Part shown: piece by piece, positions 15,406 through 23,707 of the stretch | Layout of the letters: every line of letters begins with the position of its first letter | Position numbering within the stretch: the first letter of the stretch is position 1 | Origin: UBA8919 sp041658185 | GTDB taxonomy: Bacteria; Elusimicrobiota; UBA8919 | Length of the DNA: 41,714 bases | Direction: 5' to 3' | NCBI GenBank assembly: GCA_041658185.1 | Contig: JBBAAR010000016.1 | Location: forward strand, 1 to 41,714 | Notes under the pieces: model-generated | Seen by the model: only the letters and a program-made list of their open reading frames with translations | Told to the model about the DNA's origin: nothing | Databases searched by the model: none | Program-made: the position numbers and the translations under genes

Positions 15406-16683
15406 TCACCACTGAGTATAAAAATTGCCGAAGGAATCTGTCCCGGAAACATTCAGTTGAACCTTTCCGAGTGTGTAAACCCACCCGCCGGAGGCGTCTT
15501 GTATTGATGCCACGCTATTGGATTTTGTCAAAAGTTCCTGTGGAATTTCGCTGATGTATTCGTCAATAAGCGAACCGAGCCGAGTCGGGTATCTTGTAGT
15601 TTTACTACTATAAATACTCAACGCTTCCCTGATTGAAATCAGATTTTTACGGGTTATTTTTTCTCTCTCAAAAAGAATTTTTTTATAAATTATTTTTTGA
15701 AATTCGGAAAAAACTTCAGACCATTCGGAATAGGATAAATCTGTTATCGGTAAATAAATTACCGTTTTACTTCCGTATTTTTTTGGGGTAACTTCTACAA
15801 CGACAGGTTTCATAAATTTAAAATAATTTTTTTCGGTTATTTTAGCAAAAATTTCAGGCAAAGCCGAACTATAATCCGTATGAGACAACACCGACGGCTG
15901 CGACTGGAACAGGTATGATTCCAACCTGATTCCTTTTTCAAGTTTCACGGAAAATATTAAAGTTTTCGCTTCGTTTTTCATTAAATCAAACTTTTTTTCC
16001 TGGATTAAAGGGGTTATTTTTTGGGGCTTAATATAAATATAATTAGGTGAATTAATTTCTATTATATTTTTCTTAAACTCAACATCGTTAGCGATAGAAT
16101 CATCGGGTGTCCCTGTTGAAAAATCTATAACTTTTCTTATAGTGCCGAGGTCATTTGACATAACAAATTTATTATCCATAAGACACCAATACCTGTTTTC
16201 ATCCAATATATCTATCTTTATATCCTTGTATTCGTCAACTCCTATTTTTATTTTGTCTATTCCATGTGAACTGTTCAGTAGGGAAATCAGCAAAAATTTT
16301 TTATCGTCGGGATTTTCCAACCACATCGCAATTAAAATCCTTTTGCCAATGAAGGCAAATATATTTTTTTCATTGAGATCAAAACCGATGTTTTTCTGAA
16401 CATCTTTGATGTCATTTGTAAATCCAAGAGTTTCTGACGGCATTTCTTTGAAAAACCACTTGGAAAAATTTTTAAAATGCACATAAAAATTTGTTTTCTT
16501 AAAGTCGGACCAGACGGTATCCAAATCGTCAAATCTTATTATGACGGATACATCCGACGAAATAATCTTTTCGCAAGTCAAGTCAAACAAAATTTTTTCT
16601 CTTTTCGGAAATAGCAAATAAATCAATACTGAAATTGAAATCACCGAAAAAATTGCAAGTAACTTTGTTTTTCTATTTCTCAT
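15406..16683 (-). CDS. DUF3352-like protein with pseudopilin-like C-terminal domain
   Basis: A 425-residue protein from the ATG at 16683 (MRNRKTKLLAIFSVIS); the longer frame to 16818 runs through queH and is rejected. One N-terminal membrane helix (about 6-24) is followed by a large extracytoplasmic region resembling DUF3352-type proteins ('VIIRFDDLDTVWSDFKKTNFYVHF', split near 42-65). The last ~75 residues look like the globular tail of type II secretion or type IV pseudopilins: 'REALSIYSSKTTRYPTRLGSL', then 'ASGGWVYTLGKVQLNVSGTDS' and 'GNFYTQW'. No N-methylation/prepilin cleavage site is present, so it is not itself a pilin. The start overlaps the queH end by 11 bases. Exact function unknown. 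Confidence 0.75.
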   Translation of the reverse strand: MRNRKTKLLAIFSVISISVLIYLLFPKREKILFDLTCEKIISSDVSVIIRFDDLDTVWSDFKKTNFYVHFKNFSKWFFKEMPSETLGFTNDIKDVQKNIGFDLNEKNIFAFIGKRILIAMWLENPDDKKFLLISLLNSSHGIDKIKIGVDEYKDIKIDILDENRYWCLMDNKFVMSNDLGTIRKVIDFSTGTPDDSIANDVEFKKNIIEINSPNYIYIKPQKITPLIQEKKFDLMKNEAKTLIFSVKLEKGIRLESYLFQSQPSVLSHTDYSSALPEIFAKITEKNYFKFMKPVVVEVTPKKYGSKTVIYLPITDLSYSEWSEVFSEFQKIIYKKILFEREKITRKNLISIREALSIYSSKTTRYPTRLGSLIDEYISEIPQELLTKSNSVASIQDASGGWVYTLGKVQLNVSGTDSFGNFYTQW

Positions 16684-17182
16684 TTTTGCTGAATGCACAT
16701 CCGCAGTATTTTTGGGTATAAAGACCCAATTTTTTGAATTCTTTAAGATTTTTGTAAAAATCCGGGCAAACATCGTAATAGTAAAAATTGACGCCGACTT
16801 GACGGGCAATATCCTCACCCATTTTTCTCAATATATCGTGTTGCTGATACGGGCTTATTAAAAGCGTTGTAGAGAAAAAATCGGTCTTTAATTCCTTTGA
16901 TTTTTGTGCGGTTTTCATAAGACGCAACCGATAGCACTCTACACATCTTCTGTCTTTTTGGTGGCAGATATCATTGACTTTTTCCATCCATAATTTATTA
17001 TTATACTCATCAATAATTAAAGAAAATAATTCCTTTGCGGTACTTAACCGTTTTTCATATTCAGATAACGGTTGTATATTCGGATTGTACCAGTAATACT
17101 TTATATCAAATATGTCGGATAAGAATTTTGGCGTGGAAAACCCGCAGGGTCCGCAACAGGTATGAAGCAAAATTGTTTTCAT
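16673..17182 (-). CDS. queH: Epoxyqueuosine reductase QueH
   Basis: A 169-residue protein of the DUF208/QueH family. 'LLHTCCGPCGFSTPKFL' (5-21) holds the first cysteines and 'CHQKDRRCVECYRLRL' (about 73-88) and 'QKYCGCAFSK' near the end supply the others, matching the iron-sulfur and di-iron ligands described for QueH. It reduces epoxyqueuosine in tRNA to queuosine, the non-cobalamin alternative to QueG. It starts two bases after the radical-SAM gene stop. Confidence 0.93.
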   Translation of the reverse strand: MKTILLHTCCGPCGFSTPKFLSDIFDIKYYWYNPNIQPLSEYEKRLSTAKELFSLIIDEYNNKLWMEKVNDICHQKDRRCVECYRLRLMKTAQKSKELKTDFFSTTLLISPYQQHDILRKMGEDIARQVGVNFYYYDVCPDFYKNLKEFKKLGLYTQKYCGCAFSKNEK

Positions 17183-17184
17183 TT

Positions 17185-18078
17185 TTATTCAAATAATTCC
17201 GGCTGTATTTTTTTAATCTTCGGTAATGTCTTGCCTGTAAGCGTCGTGTCCATTCCCAAGTCCGCCGACATTTTTTCAATCAATTCATTTAATTTTTTTG
17301 AAAAAATTACAGGAGGCGAAATCCTTTTTGAATATATTATCTCATATCTGCCAAAAAGTTTCGGATAAAATTTTTTTACAAATGCAAAAAATCTTTCTTT
17401 ATTAATGTCCCTTAACCGCAAATCGTCGGAAAAAACATATTTAGCGCCTGATAGATTTGCTTTTACAATTATATCTTTTACCGTTTCTTCTTTGACAATA
17501 TACGGGCAAACGGGAGAAATTGCAACTCCGCAACGAATACCGGATGATGAAAGAATTTTCATTGCCTTAAATCTTTTAGACGGTTTTGGAGCACGCGGCT
17601 CAAATATCTCCGACAGGTCATCGTCCGCAATAATGCTGAAACTAACCGCCAGAAATGAAGCGGCGGATATTTTAGAAAGTATGTCAATGTCTCTTAAAAT
17701 CAAATCCGATTTCGTCATAATATGAACCGGATTTTTATAACGGTAAATCACTTCAAGTATGTTTCTCGTATTTTTATACGTCTGCTCCGCCGGCTGGTAT
17801 GGGTCGCAGGCAGAGCCAATCATTATTAGAGCATCCTGTGGAATTTTTTTTAGCGATTCATTTAATAAAAATGCTGCATTTGTTTTTGACTGTATCTTAT
17901 AAAAAAATTCCTCTTTTTTCTTATAAGGAACATATTTTTCGGACAAAACATAACAGTACTGGCAGGCGTGTTCGCAACCTTTGTAAGGATTCAAAGTATA
18001 GACGGCTGAAAAACCGTCGAATTTATCGGAAAGCCGATTTAATATATTTTGTACCTGAATGATTTCGTATTTTATCAA
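17185..18078 (-). CDS. SPL-family (spore photolyase-like) radical SAM protein
   Basis: A 297-residue radical SAM protein. The [4Fe-4S] motif CxxxCxxC is in 'NPYKGCEHACQYCYV' (about 31-45). 'SACDPYQPAEQTYKNTRNILEV', split near 88-110, and 'FEPRAPKPSKRFKAMKILS' mark the Rv2578c/SplB-like subfamily used for general radical chemistry, not proven photoproduct repair. The C-terminus contains 'GMDTTLTGKTLPKI'. It overlaps the ruvB stop by four bases, and location next to Holliday-junction genes hints at a DNA-related role, but the substrate is unknown. Confidence 0.82.
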   Translation of the reverse strand: MIKYEIIQVQNILNRLSDKFDGFSAVYTLNPYKGCEHACQYCYVLSEKYVPYKKKEEFFYKIQSKTNAAFLLNESLKKIPQDALIMIGSACDPYQPAEQTYKNTRNILEVIYRYKNPVHIMTKSDLILRDIDILSKISAASFLAVSFSIIADDDLSEIFEPRAPKPSKRFKAMKILSSSGIRCGVAISPVCPYIVKEETVKDIIVKANLSGAKYVFSDDLRLRDINKERFFAFVKKFYPKLFGRYEIIYSKRISPPVIFSKKLNELIEKMSADLGMDTTLTGKTLPKIKKIQPELFE

Positions 18079-19097
18079 AGGAGTTCTTGCTGCGATTTAC
18101 GGTGGGGAATCCCCAAGTGTTTATATGCAAGTTCCGTGACAATTCTTCCGCGATTCGTTCTCGCCAGAAAACCTGCCTGAATAAGATACGGCTCATATAC
18201 ATCGGTAACGGTATCCGTCTCTTCGGAAATTGCAACCGCGATTGTTTCCACGCCGACGGGTCCGCCCGAAAATTTTTCAATAATAGTAAGTAAAATTTTT
18301 CTGTCTATGTCATCCAATCCTTCCGAATCAATTCCGAGTGATTTCAAAGACAATTCGGCAAGTTCTTCCGTTATTACGCCCTGCGTTTTCATATCGGCAA
18401 AATCACGGATGCGTCTTAAAAGCCGGTTGGCAATTCTCGGCGTACCACGGCTTCTTTCTGCAATAAGTTCAATACCGTTTTTATCCGATTTAATGTTAAG
18501 AATTTTTGCGGAACGAACTAAAATATCCTTAAGGTTATCAACTGAATAAAAATCAATGTGGGCTGAAATTCCAAATCTTTCTCTCAACGGGGACGTCAGA
18601 AGTCCCGCACGGGTAGTCGCTCCTATAAGAGTAAACTTCGGGACATCAAGTTTTATCGTTTTTGCCGAGGGACCTTGTCCTATTATAATGTCAAGTTTGA
18701 AATCTTCCATAACCGGATAAAGCGATTCCTCAACCACTCTGTTTAGACGGTGAATTTCATCTATAAAAAAAACATCGCCGTAAGAAAGATTGGTAAGAAT
18801 TGCCGCAAGGTCGCCGACCTTTTCCATAACCGGACCCGATGTGGATTTTATATTTACACCCATTTCGCGGGAAATAATATTGGCAAGCGTAGTTTTCCCA
18901 AGCCCGGGAGGCGAATAAAAAAGACAGTGGTCAAGCGGCTCTTTCCTTTTTTTTGCGGCGGAAATAAAAATTTTTAGATTTTCTTTGAGTTTTTCCTGCC
19001 CGACGAACTCATCTAAAGATTGAGGGCGAAGCGTGTAGTCAATTTTTTCTTCTTCGTCAGTGGCAACAGGTTCAATAATTCTTTTTTCTTGTTCCAT
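18075..19097 (-). CDS. ruvB: Holliday junction branch migration ATPase RuvB
   Basis: A 340-residue AAA+ motor. Motifs: 'LRPQSLDEFVGQ' (23-34), Walker A 'SPPGLGKTTLANI' (about 65-77), Walker B 'FFIDEIHRLNR', sensor 'LIGATTRAGLLTSPLRERFG' and the winged-helix end 'TNRGRIVTELAYKHLG'. It drives branch migration with RuvA. It belongs to a yebC-ruvC-ruvA-ruvB series on one strand, interrupted by repeat elements. Confidence 0.97.
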   Translation of the reverse strand: MEQEKRIIEPVATDEEEKIDYTLRPQSLDEFVGQEKLKENLKIFISAAKKRKEPLDHCLFYSPPGLGKTTLANIISREMGVNIKSTSGPVMEKVGDLAAILTNLSYGDVFFIDEIHRLNRVVEESLYPVMEDFKLDIIIGQGPSAKTIKLDVPKFTLIGATTRAGLLTSPLRERFGISAHIDFYSVDNLKDILVRSAKILNIKSDKNGIELIAERSRGTPRIANRLLRRIRDFADMKTQGVITEELAELSLKSLGIDSEGLDDIDRKILLTIIEKFSGGPVGVETIAVAISEETDTVTDVYEPYLIQAGFLARTNRGRIVTELAYKHLGIPHRKSQQELL

Positions 19098-19121
19098 AAT
19101 TTATCTGCCTTTTTAATCCTC

Positions 19122-19154
19122 GAGCGGACTTCAAAGAAATTTGCTTGCGAGTGA
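19122..19154 (-). repeat. Truncated TIR element, copy 4
   Basis: About 33 bp matching only one end of the 108-bp family (TCAAAGAAATTTGCTTGCGAG). It lies four bases after the ruvA stop and before the ruvB start. Probably a decayed or deleted copy. Confidence 0.7.
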
Positions 19155-19158
19155 TTTT

Positions 19159-19758
19159 TTATTTTTGTAAATCTTTCAACGCCGCTTTTATGATTTCCGA
19201 TGCGGAACGGCTTTTGCCGTTTTTTTCCAGACGGCAGTCCGCGGTTTCCGCTGATTCTTTTGACTGAATATATGTGAAACCGAGTGATTTCAACGCCTCA
19301 ATTGCATCATCCATTGCCGACTGTGAAGACGGAATTTTACTGTCGGGAATGTTAAACTCCCTAATTTTATCTTTCAGTTCAAAAATAAGTTTTTCGGCGG
19401 TTTTTTTACCGATACCGCGAATGCCCGAAATCGTTTTTATATCCTGTGAAATAATTGCATTCTTAAAACCGGCGAGCGAAGTATTAGAAAGAATATCCGT
19501 TGCAGTTTTCGGACCTATTCCCGAAACATCTATCAAAAGCAGGAAAAGTTCTTTTTCAAATAAAGATGTAAAACCGAAAAGTTCGGAGGAATTTTCCCTG
19601 ATGTGCTGGTATGTAAAAATTTTTAGTTTAGCATTTTCCGACGGTAATTCCGAAAATGTTGATAACGAAACGGTTAGAAGATACCCGACTCCGTTAACAT
19701 CAACTACAATTTTATTTTTCTTTTTTGAAACAAGTGTGCCTGTAAGTTGTGCTATCAT
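19159..19758 (-). CDS. ruvA: Holliday junction branch migration protein RuvA
   Basis: 199 residues from the ATG at 19758 (MIAQLTGTLVSKK), which overlaps the ruvC stop by four bases. Domain I OB fold (about 1-65) includes 'VDVNGVGYLL'. Domain II carries two helix-hairpin-helix motifs, 'LIDVSGIGPKTATDIL' and 'ISGIRGIGKKTAEKLIFELK'. The RuvB-binding domain III is at the C-terminus ('AIEALKSLGFT'). Confidence 0.96.
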   Translation of the reverse strand: MIAQLTGTLVSKKKNKIVVDVNGVGYLLTVSLSTFSELPSENAKLKIFTYQHIRENSSELFGFTSLFEKELFLLLIDVSGIGPKTATDILSNTSLAGFKNAIISQDIKTISGIRGIGKKTAEKLIFELKDKIREFNIPDSKIPSSQSAMDDAIEALKSLGFTYIQSKESAETADCRLEKNGKSRSASEIIKAALKDLQK

Positions 19759-20234
19759 AAATTTTTGTAAGAATGCGCCGAACAAATTCCGATTGCGAGA
19801 GCATCTACGGTGTTATCGTCTTTCGGAAGAACTTTTAGTTTAAGAATATTTTTAACCATAAAACCGACCTGACTTTTATCCGCCTGTCCATAACCGGTAA
19901 GCGCCTGTTTTACCTGTAAAGGTGTGAACTCGCAAATTTCTAATCCCATTTTGGCACAGGTTAATACTATAGCACCGCGAGCCTGACTGACGGTAATTGC
20001 TGTCTTGACATTTTTTGCAAAAAAAATTTCTTCAACCGCGGCCGCGACCGGTTTAAATTCCTGTATTATTTTTTCAAGTTCTAAACTTATTATCACAAGC
20101 CGTTTGCCTAATGTTTCAGATGACGGTGTTTTTATCACCCCGCAATTTTTAACTTTTAATTTTTCATTTTTAACTGTTTCTATCACCGCCCAGCCGCAGG
20201 ATGCGATGCCGGGGTCAATACCGAGTATAATCAT
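19755..20234 (-). CDS. ruvC: Crossover junction endodeoxyribonuclease RuvC
   Basis: A 159-residue RNase H-fold resolvase. Asp7 in 'ILGIDPGIASCGWAV', Glu68 in 'VEEIFFAKN' and Asp144 in 'DDNTVDALAIG' are three of the four metal-binding acids. At the position three residues before the last Asp, where E. coli has Asp138, this sequence shows Asn141, with Asp140 next to it. I cannot tell without an alignment whether this is a true substitution or a one-residue shift. It is translationally coupled to ruvA. Confidence 0.95.
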   Translation of the reverse strand: MIILGIDPGIASCGWAVIETVKNEKLKVKNCGVIKTPSSETLGKRLVIISLELEKIIQEFKPVAAAVEEIFFAKNVKTAITVSQARGAIVLTCAKMGLEICEFTPLQVKQALTGYGQADKSQVGFMVKNILKLKVLPKDDNTVDALAIGICSAHSYKNL

Positions 20235-20254
20235 TTTTTAACCTTTTAATCGTG

Positions 20255-20365
20255 GAGCGAAGCAAGAAATTTCAGAAGAGCCTCAATTTGTGACTTATTT
20301 GTTCCAGGAGCAAATTGCAGAGCGAGTTCTGACGAGCGTCTCAAAGAAATTTGCTTGCGAGCGAC
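20255..20365 (-). repeat. TIR-bounded intergenic element, copy 3
   Basis: A ~110-bp copy of the family at 11464 and 15296, ending AAATTTGCTTGCGAGCGAC right at the yebC stop codon. The left end (AGCAAGAAATTTCAGAAG) has drifted but keeps the inner CAATTTG/GCAAATTG arms. Confidence 0.86.
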
Positions 20366-21087
20366 TAATCTATCTCAAAATTTGAATACACATTTTTAAC
20401 ATCGTCGTTTTCTTCAAGTTCGTCCGCAAGTTCAATCATTTTTCTCGCATCATTACCCTCAAGTTTAATATATGTTGAAGGAATCATCGTATTCTCGGCG
20501 GTCTCAATTACAATCTTTTTATCTAAAAGTGCTTTTTTTACTTTTTCGAAATCGGAGGGAGCCGTAAATATTTCATAAACGCTCTCGTCATCGCTCTTTA
20601 CGTCGTCGGCGCCGGCATCAATAGCAATGTTCATCAACTCGTCCTCTTTAACTTTTGATTTTTCAACCGCTATATATCCTTTCGGCTGGAACATCCATCC
20701 GACGCAGCCCGTATCACCGAGATTACCCCCATGCGACGAAAAAATCTTTTTTATCTCTGAATGGGTCCTGTTTTTGTTATCGGTGGTAATCTCTGCCATT
20801 ACCGCCACGCCGCCGGGCCCGTACCCTTCATAGACAAATTCTTCGTAAGTTACACCCGGCAGTTCCCCGGTGCCGCGTTGAATCGCCTTTTTTATGTTGT
20901 CCGTCGGCATATTTGATGCCTTTGCATCTTCAATCGCTTTTCTTAAACGAGCGTTGCTTTCCGGATTCCCTCCCTGTTTCGCGGCTATGGTAAGTTCCCT
21001 GCCGATTCTGGTAAATACTTTTCCTCTTTTAGCGTCAATAATCGCTTTTTTGTGTTTAATGCCCGCCCATTTGGAATGTCCCGACAT
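20365..21087 (-). CDS. yebC: YebC/PmpR-family regulator
   Basis: A 240-residue protein opening 'MSGHSKWAGIKHKKAIIDAKRG', the hallmark YebC N-terminus, with 'YEGYGPGGVAVMAEITTDNKNRT' split near 83-105. The family is described as DNA-binding regulators and, more recently, as factors affecting translation of difficult peptide sequences; the sequence cannot decide. It heads the ruv gene run. It has its own promoter (21136-21164) and a palindrome in the leader. Confidence 0.94.
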   Translation of the reverse strand: MSGHSKWAGIKHKKAIIDAKRGKVFTRIGRELTIAAKQGGNPESNARLRKAIEDAKASNMPTDNIKKAIQRGTGELPGVTYEEFVYEGYGPGGVAVMAEITTDNKNRTHSEIKKIFSSHGGNLGDTGCVGWMFQPKGYIAVEKSKVKEDELMNIAIDAGADDVKSDDESVYEIFTAPSDFEKVKKALLDKKIVIETAENTMIPSTYIKLEGNDARKMIELADELEENDDVKNVYSNFEID

Positions 21088-21105
21088 AAAAAAATCCCCC
21101 CGAAA

Positions 21106-21119
21106 TTGTACCCGTACAA
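21106..21119. promoter_or_regulatory. Perfect palindrome in the yebC leader
   Basis: TTGTAC-CC-GTACAA (6-2-6) lies between the yebC promoter and its ATG, about +10 to +23 of the predicted transcript. It is symmetrical enough for a dimeric repressor site. No evidence identifies the protein. Confidence 0.4.
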
Positions 21120-21135
21120 AACATTCAATTTTTAT

Positions 21136-21164
21136 ATGATAGCATGTTTAAGATATTTTTTCAA
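21136..21164 (-). promoter_or_regulatory. Sigma-70-type promoter for yebC-ruvCAB
   Basis: On the minus strand TTGAAA (21159-21164), a 17-bp spacer and TATCAT (21136-21141). The predicted start is near 21129, leaving a ~40-nt leader with a GGGGGGA ribosome binding site before the ATG at 21087. Confidence 0.7.
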
Positions 21165-21194
21165 GTAAAAAATGCATTTAGGGAAAGTTGAAAA

Positions 21195-22865
21195 TTATTT
21201 CTTACTAAAAATCTGCTTCAAATCATCATCGGGATTTTGGAGCGGCTGGATGTTAAACTTGTTCACAAGAATTTTAAGCACATTCGCAGATATGAACGCA
21301 GGAAGCGAGGGACCCAGTTTTATATTTTTAACTCCAAGCGATAATAATGTAAGAAGAATGCAGACTGCTTTTTGCTCGTACCATGAAAGAATTATAGACA
21401 GGGGCAAATCATTTACACCGCAATTGAACGCTTTCGCCAATTCAGTTGCAATTTTTATGGCCGAATAGGAATCGTTGCACTGCCCACAATCCAGTAATCT
21501 CGGTATTCCTTCTATTTCGCCAAAATCCTGTCTATTGAACCTGAACTTTCCGCAGGCAAGAGTCAGAATTATGCAATCTTTCGGAACTTTTTGTGCGAAC
21601 TCCGTATAATAATTTCTTCCCGGTTTCGCACCGTCGCACCCGCCGATAAGAAAGAAATGTTTTATCTTGCCTGTTTTAACCGCACTGACAATTTTATCGG
21701 CAATTGACAGAACCGATTTATGCCCGAAACCAACCAATATCTCCTTTCCGTTTGTATCCTGATGAAATCCCCCTAATTGCAACGCTTTTTTTATAACATT
21801 GCTGAAATCCTTTTTACCGTCAACACTATCAATATGTTCTACTTCAGGATATGCCACAAGCCCTGTTGTAAAAATTCTGCCTTTATAAGATTTCTGCGGT
21901 CTCTGGATGCAGTTTGTCGTCATCAAAATTGCGCCGGGAAAATTATCAAATTCCTTCTGTTGATTTTGCCATGCAGAGCCGAAATGACCGGCAAGATGTT
22001 TATATTTTTTCAGTTGAGGATACCCGTGGGCAGGAAGCATTTCGCCGTGAGTGTAAATGTTTATGCCTTTATTTTCCGTCTGCTGAAGCAACATTTCCAA
22101 ATCCAATAAATCGTGGCCGGATACAATAATTGCCGGGCCGCGTTTTAACCCCATAAATACCTTCGTCGGTACAGGGTCACCAAAATGTTTCGTGTGAGAT
22201 TTATCAAGCATTTCCAAACAAGATAAATTTACCATGCCGAATTCCATAATCAAAGCAATTAAATTATCCGCATTCAAAGAATCGTCAACCAATGCCGATA
22301 ACCCTCTGTGAAAAAAAGCATTAACATTTTCATCTTCGGAGCCAAGAATAAACGAATGGTCCGTATATGCTGCCATACCTTTCAATCCATACAAAAGTAT
22401 CTCGCGCAAACTACGAATATCCTCATTCAGCGGAGATTTTGAGAGAACTCCCGCAGATTTTCCCTGTTCAATCAGTTTTGGCAAAGTTTCAGCAGGAACA
22501 AAGTTTGCGCAATCGGAAAGTTTTTCGTTAAAATCTTTTTTATGTTTTTTCTTATATTCATCAAGAAAAAGCGTTTTGATTTTTTCTTTCACTTTATACG
22601 ATTCAAAAATAATTTTTTTCAGACGCTCGGGGTCAAAATTGACATTTGTTATCGTCGCGAAAAGTCCTTCAACGATAAAACGGTCTGTCTCTTTGTTTTT
22701 TATGCCAAGTTCCCTGGCCATTTTACCGAAAACGGCAATTCCTTTAAGTGAGTAAATCAACAAATCCTGCAGAACGGCTACATCGGGCGACTTACCGCAT
22801 ACTCCGAACGAGGCGCATCCTTTTCCTTCCTGTGTCTGTTCGCACTGTCTGCAAAACATATTCAT
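21195..22865 (-). CDS. hcp: Hydroxylamine reductase / hybrid cluster protein
   Basis: A 556-residue Hcp. The N-terminal cluster cysteines are in 'MFCRQCEQTQEGKGCASFGVCGK' (Cys5, 8, 17, 23; positions 3-25), the class I spacing. Downstream hybrid-cluster residues are seen in 'THGEMLPAHGYP', 'LTLACGKFRFN' and 'RLLDCGQCNDSYSAI'. Hcp reduces hydroxylamine in vitro and is linked to nitric oxide detoxification and S-nitrosylation. A ferredoxin-like gene precedes it by 17 bases, a plausible electron donor. The ATG at 22865 follows GGAGT. Confidence 0.96.
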   Translation of the reverse strand: MNMFCRQCEQTQEGKGCASFGVCGKSPDVAVLQDLLIYSLKGIAVFGKMARELGIKNKETDRFIVEGLFATITNVNFDPERLKKIIFESYKVKEKIKTLFLDEYKKKHKKDFNEKLSDCANFVPAETLPKLIEQGKSAGVLSKSPLNEDIRSLREILLYGLKGMAAYTDHSFILGSEDENVNAFFHRGLSALVDDSLNADNLIALIMEFGMVNLSCLEMLDKSHTKHFGDPVPTKVFMGLKRGPAIIVSGHDLLDLEMLLQQTENKGINIYTHGEMLPAHGYPQLKKYKHLAGHFGSAWQNQQKEFDNFPGAILMTTNCIQRPQKSYKGRIFTTGLVAYPEVEHIDSVDGKKDFSNVIKKALQLGGFHQDTNGKEILVGFGHKSVLSIADKIVSAVKTGKIKHFFLIGGCDGAKPGRNYYTEFAQKVPKDCIILTLACGKFRFNRQDFGEIEGIPRLLDCGQCNDSYSAIKIATELAKAFNCGVNDLPLSIILSWYEQKAVCILLTLLSLGVKNIKLGPSLPAFISANVLKILVNKFNIQPLQNPDDDLKQIFSKK

Positions 22866-22882
22866 AATTGACTCCGATTTTG

Positions 22883-23707
22883 CTAAACTATTTCCCCTTT
22901 AATTGAAATTGTATATTCCTTTATAACTATATTTTTCCCGGATTTCTTAAGCGATTCTTCTACAATTTTTACCGTTCCGAAGCAGCATGGAACCTCTAAA
23001 TGAACTACCGTTATTGATTTTACATTATTTTTTTGAAAAATTTCCGTGAGTTTTTCAACATATAAATCCTGTGCATCGTCAAGTTTCGGACAGAAAATTA
23101 TCAGCACTTTGTTTTTGAGAAATCTGCCGTGAAAATTGCCGTAACAAAAAGGAACACAGTCGGCAGCTATTACAATATCCGCATTATTAAAATAGGGCGC
23201 GGACGGATTTATCAGGTGCAACTGAACGGGCCAGTTAGAAAGTTCCGATTTTACGGAAACATCATCCGCTAAAGATTTTTCTTTTTTGTGCTCTCTTAAA
23301 TCCATAACCTTTGAACCCGGGCAGCCGCACTCATAAGATAAACTTTCATGTTCTAATTCCGGAATTTCCATATTTTTCTTTTTCAGAATTTTTATTGCTT
23401 CGTTAAAATATCCGGTCTGCGAGTGTTTTTGAAGATGTTTGAGATGCGCTTTTATCAAATTCCTTCCGCCTTTGACTATGTTTTCCATCACTTTTTTTTC
23501 ATTATATTTTTCGGCATCTCTCTCTTCTATGGTTATTGCATCCTCAGGGCAGTTGCCGATACACGCACCCAGACCGTCGCACAACAAATCACCGACTAAT
23601 TTCGCTTTACCGTCTATTATTTTTATGGCACCCTCCGGGCAGGCGTTTGCGCACAAACCACAACCGTTACATTTTTCCTCGTCAATTTTAATAATTTTTC
23701 TTTTCAT
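22883..23707 (-). CDS. Ferredoxin-domain protein with cysteine-containing C-terminal region, hcp partner
   Basis: A 274-residue protein with two N-terminal 4Fe-4S motifs, 'CNGCGLCANACPEGAI' (about 14-29) and 'CDGLGACIGNCPEDAI' (about 44-59). The second motif spaces its first two cysteines differently from classical CxxCxxC. The remaining ~200 residues include 'ECGCPGSK', 'AADCVPFCYGNF' and 'PCCFGTVKIVEES', so more metal sites are likely. This architecture commonly sits beside hcp. It overlaps the upstream P-loop gene by four bases. Electron transfer to Hcp is inferred from the neighbourhood. Confidence 0.85.
   Translation of the reverse strand: MKRKIIKIDEEKCNGCGLCANACPEGAIKIIDGKAKLVGDLLCDGLGACIGNCPEDAITIEERDAEKYNEKKVMENIVKGGRNLIKAHLKHLQKHSQTGYFNEAIKILKKKNMEIPELEHESLSYECGCPGSKVMDLREHKKEKSLADDVSVKSELSNWPVQLHLINPSAPYFNNADIVIAADCVPFCYGNFHGRFLKNKVLIIFCPKLDDAQDLYVEKLTEIFQKNNVKSITVVHLEVPCCFGTVKIVEESLKKSGKNIVIKEYTISIKGEIV

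Noticed and set aside
16684..16818. 45-residue upstream extension of the DUF3352-like protein
   Set aside because: It runs through the queH coding region in another frame; the ATG at 16683 leads directly into a normal membrane anchor.
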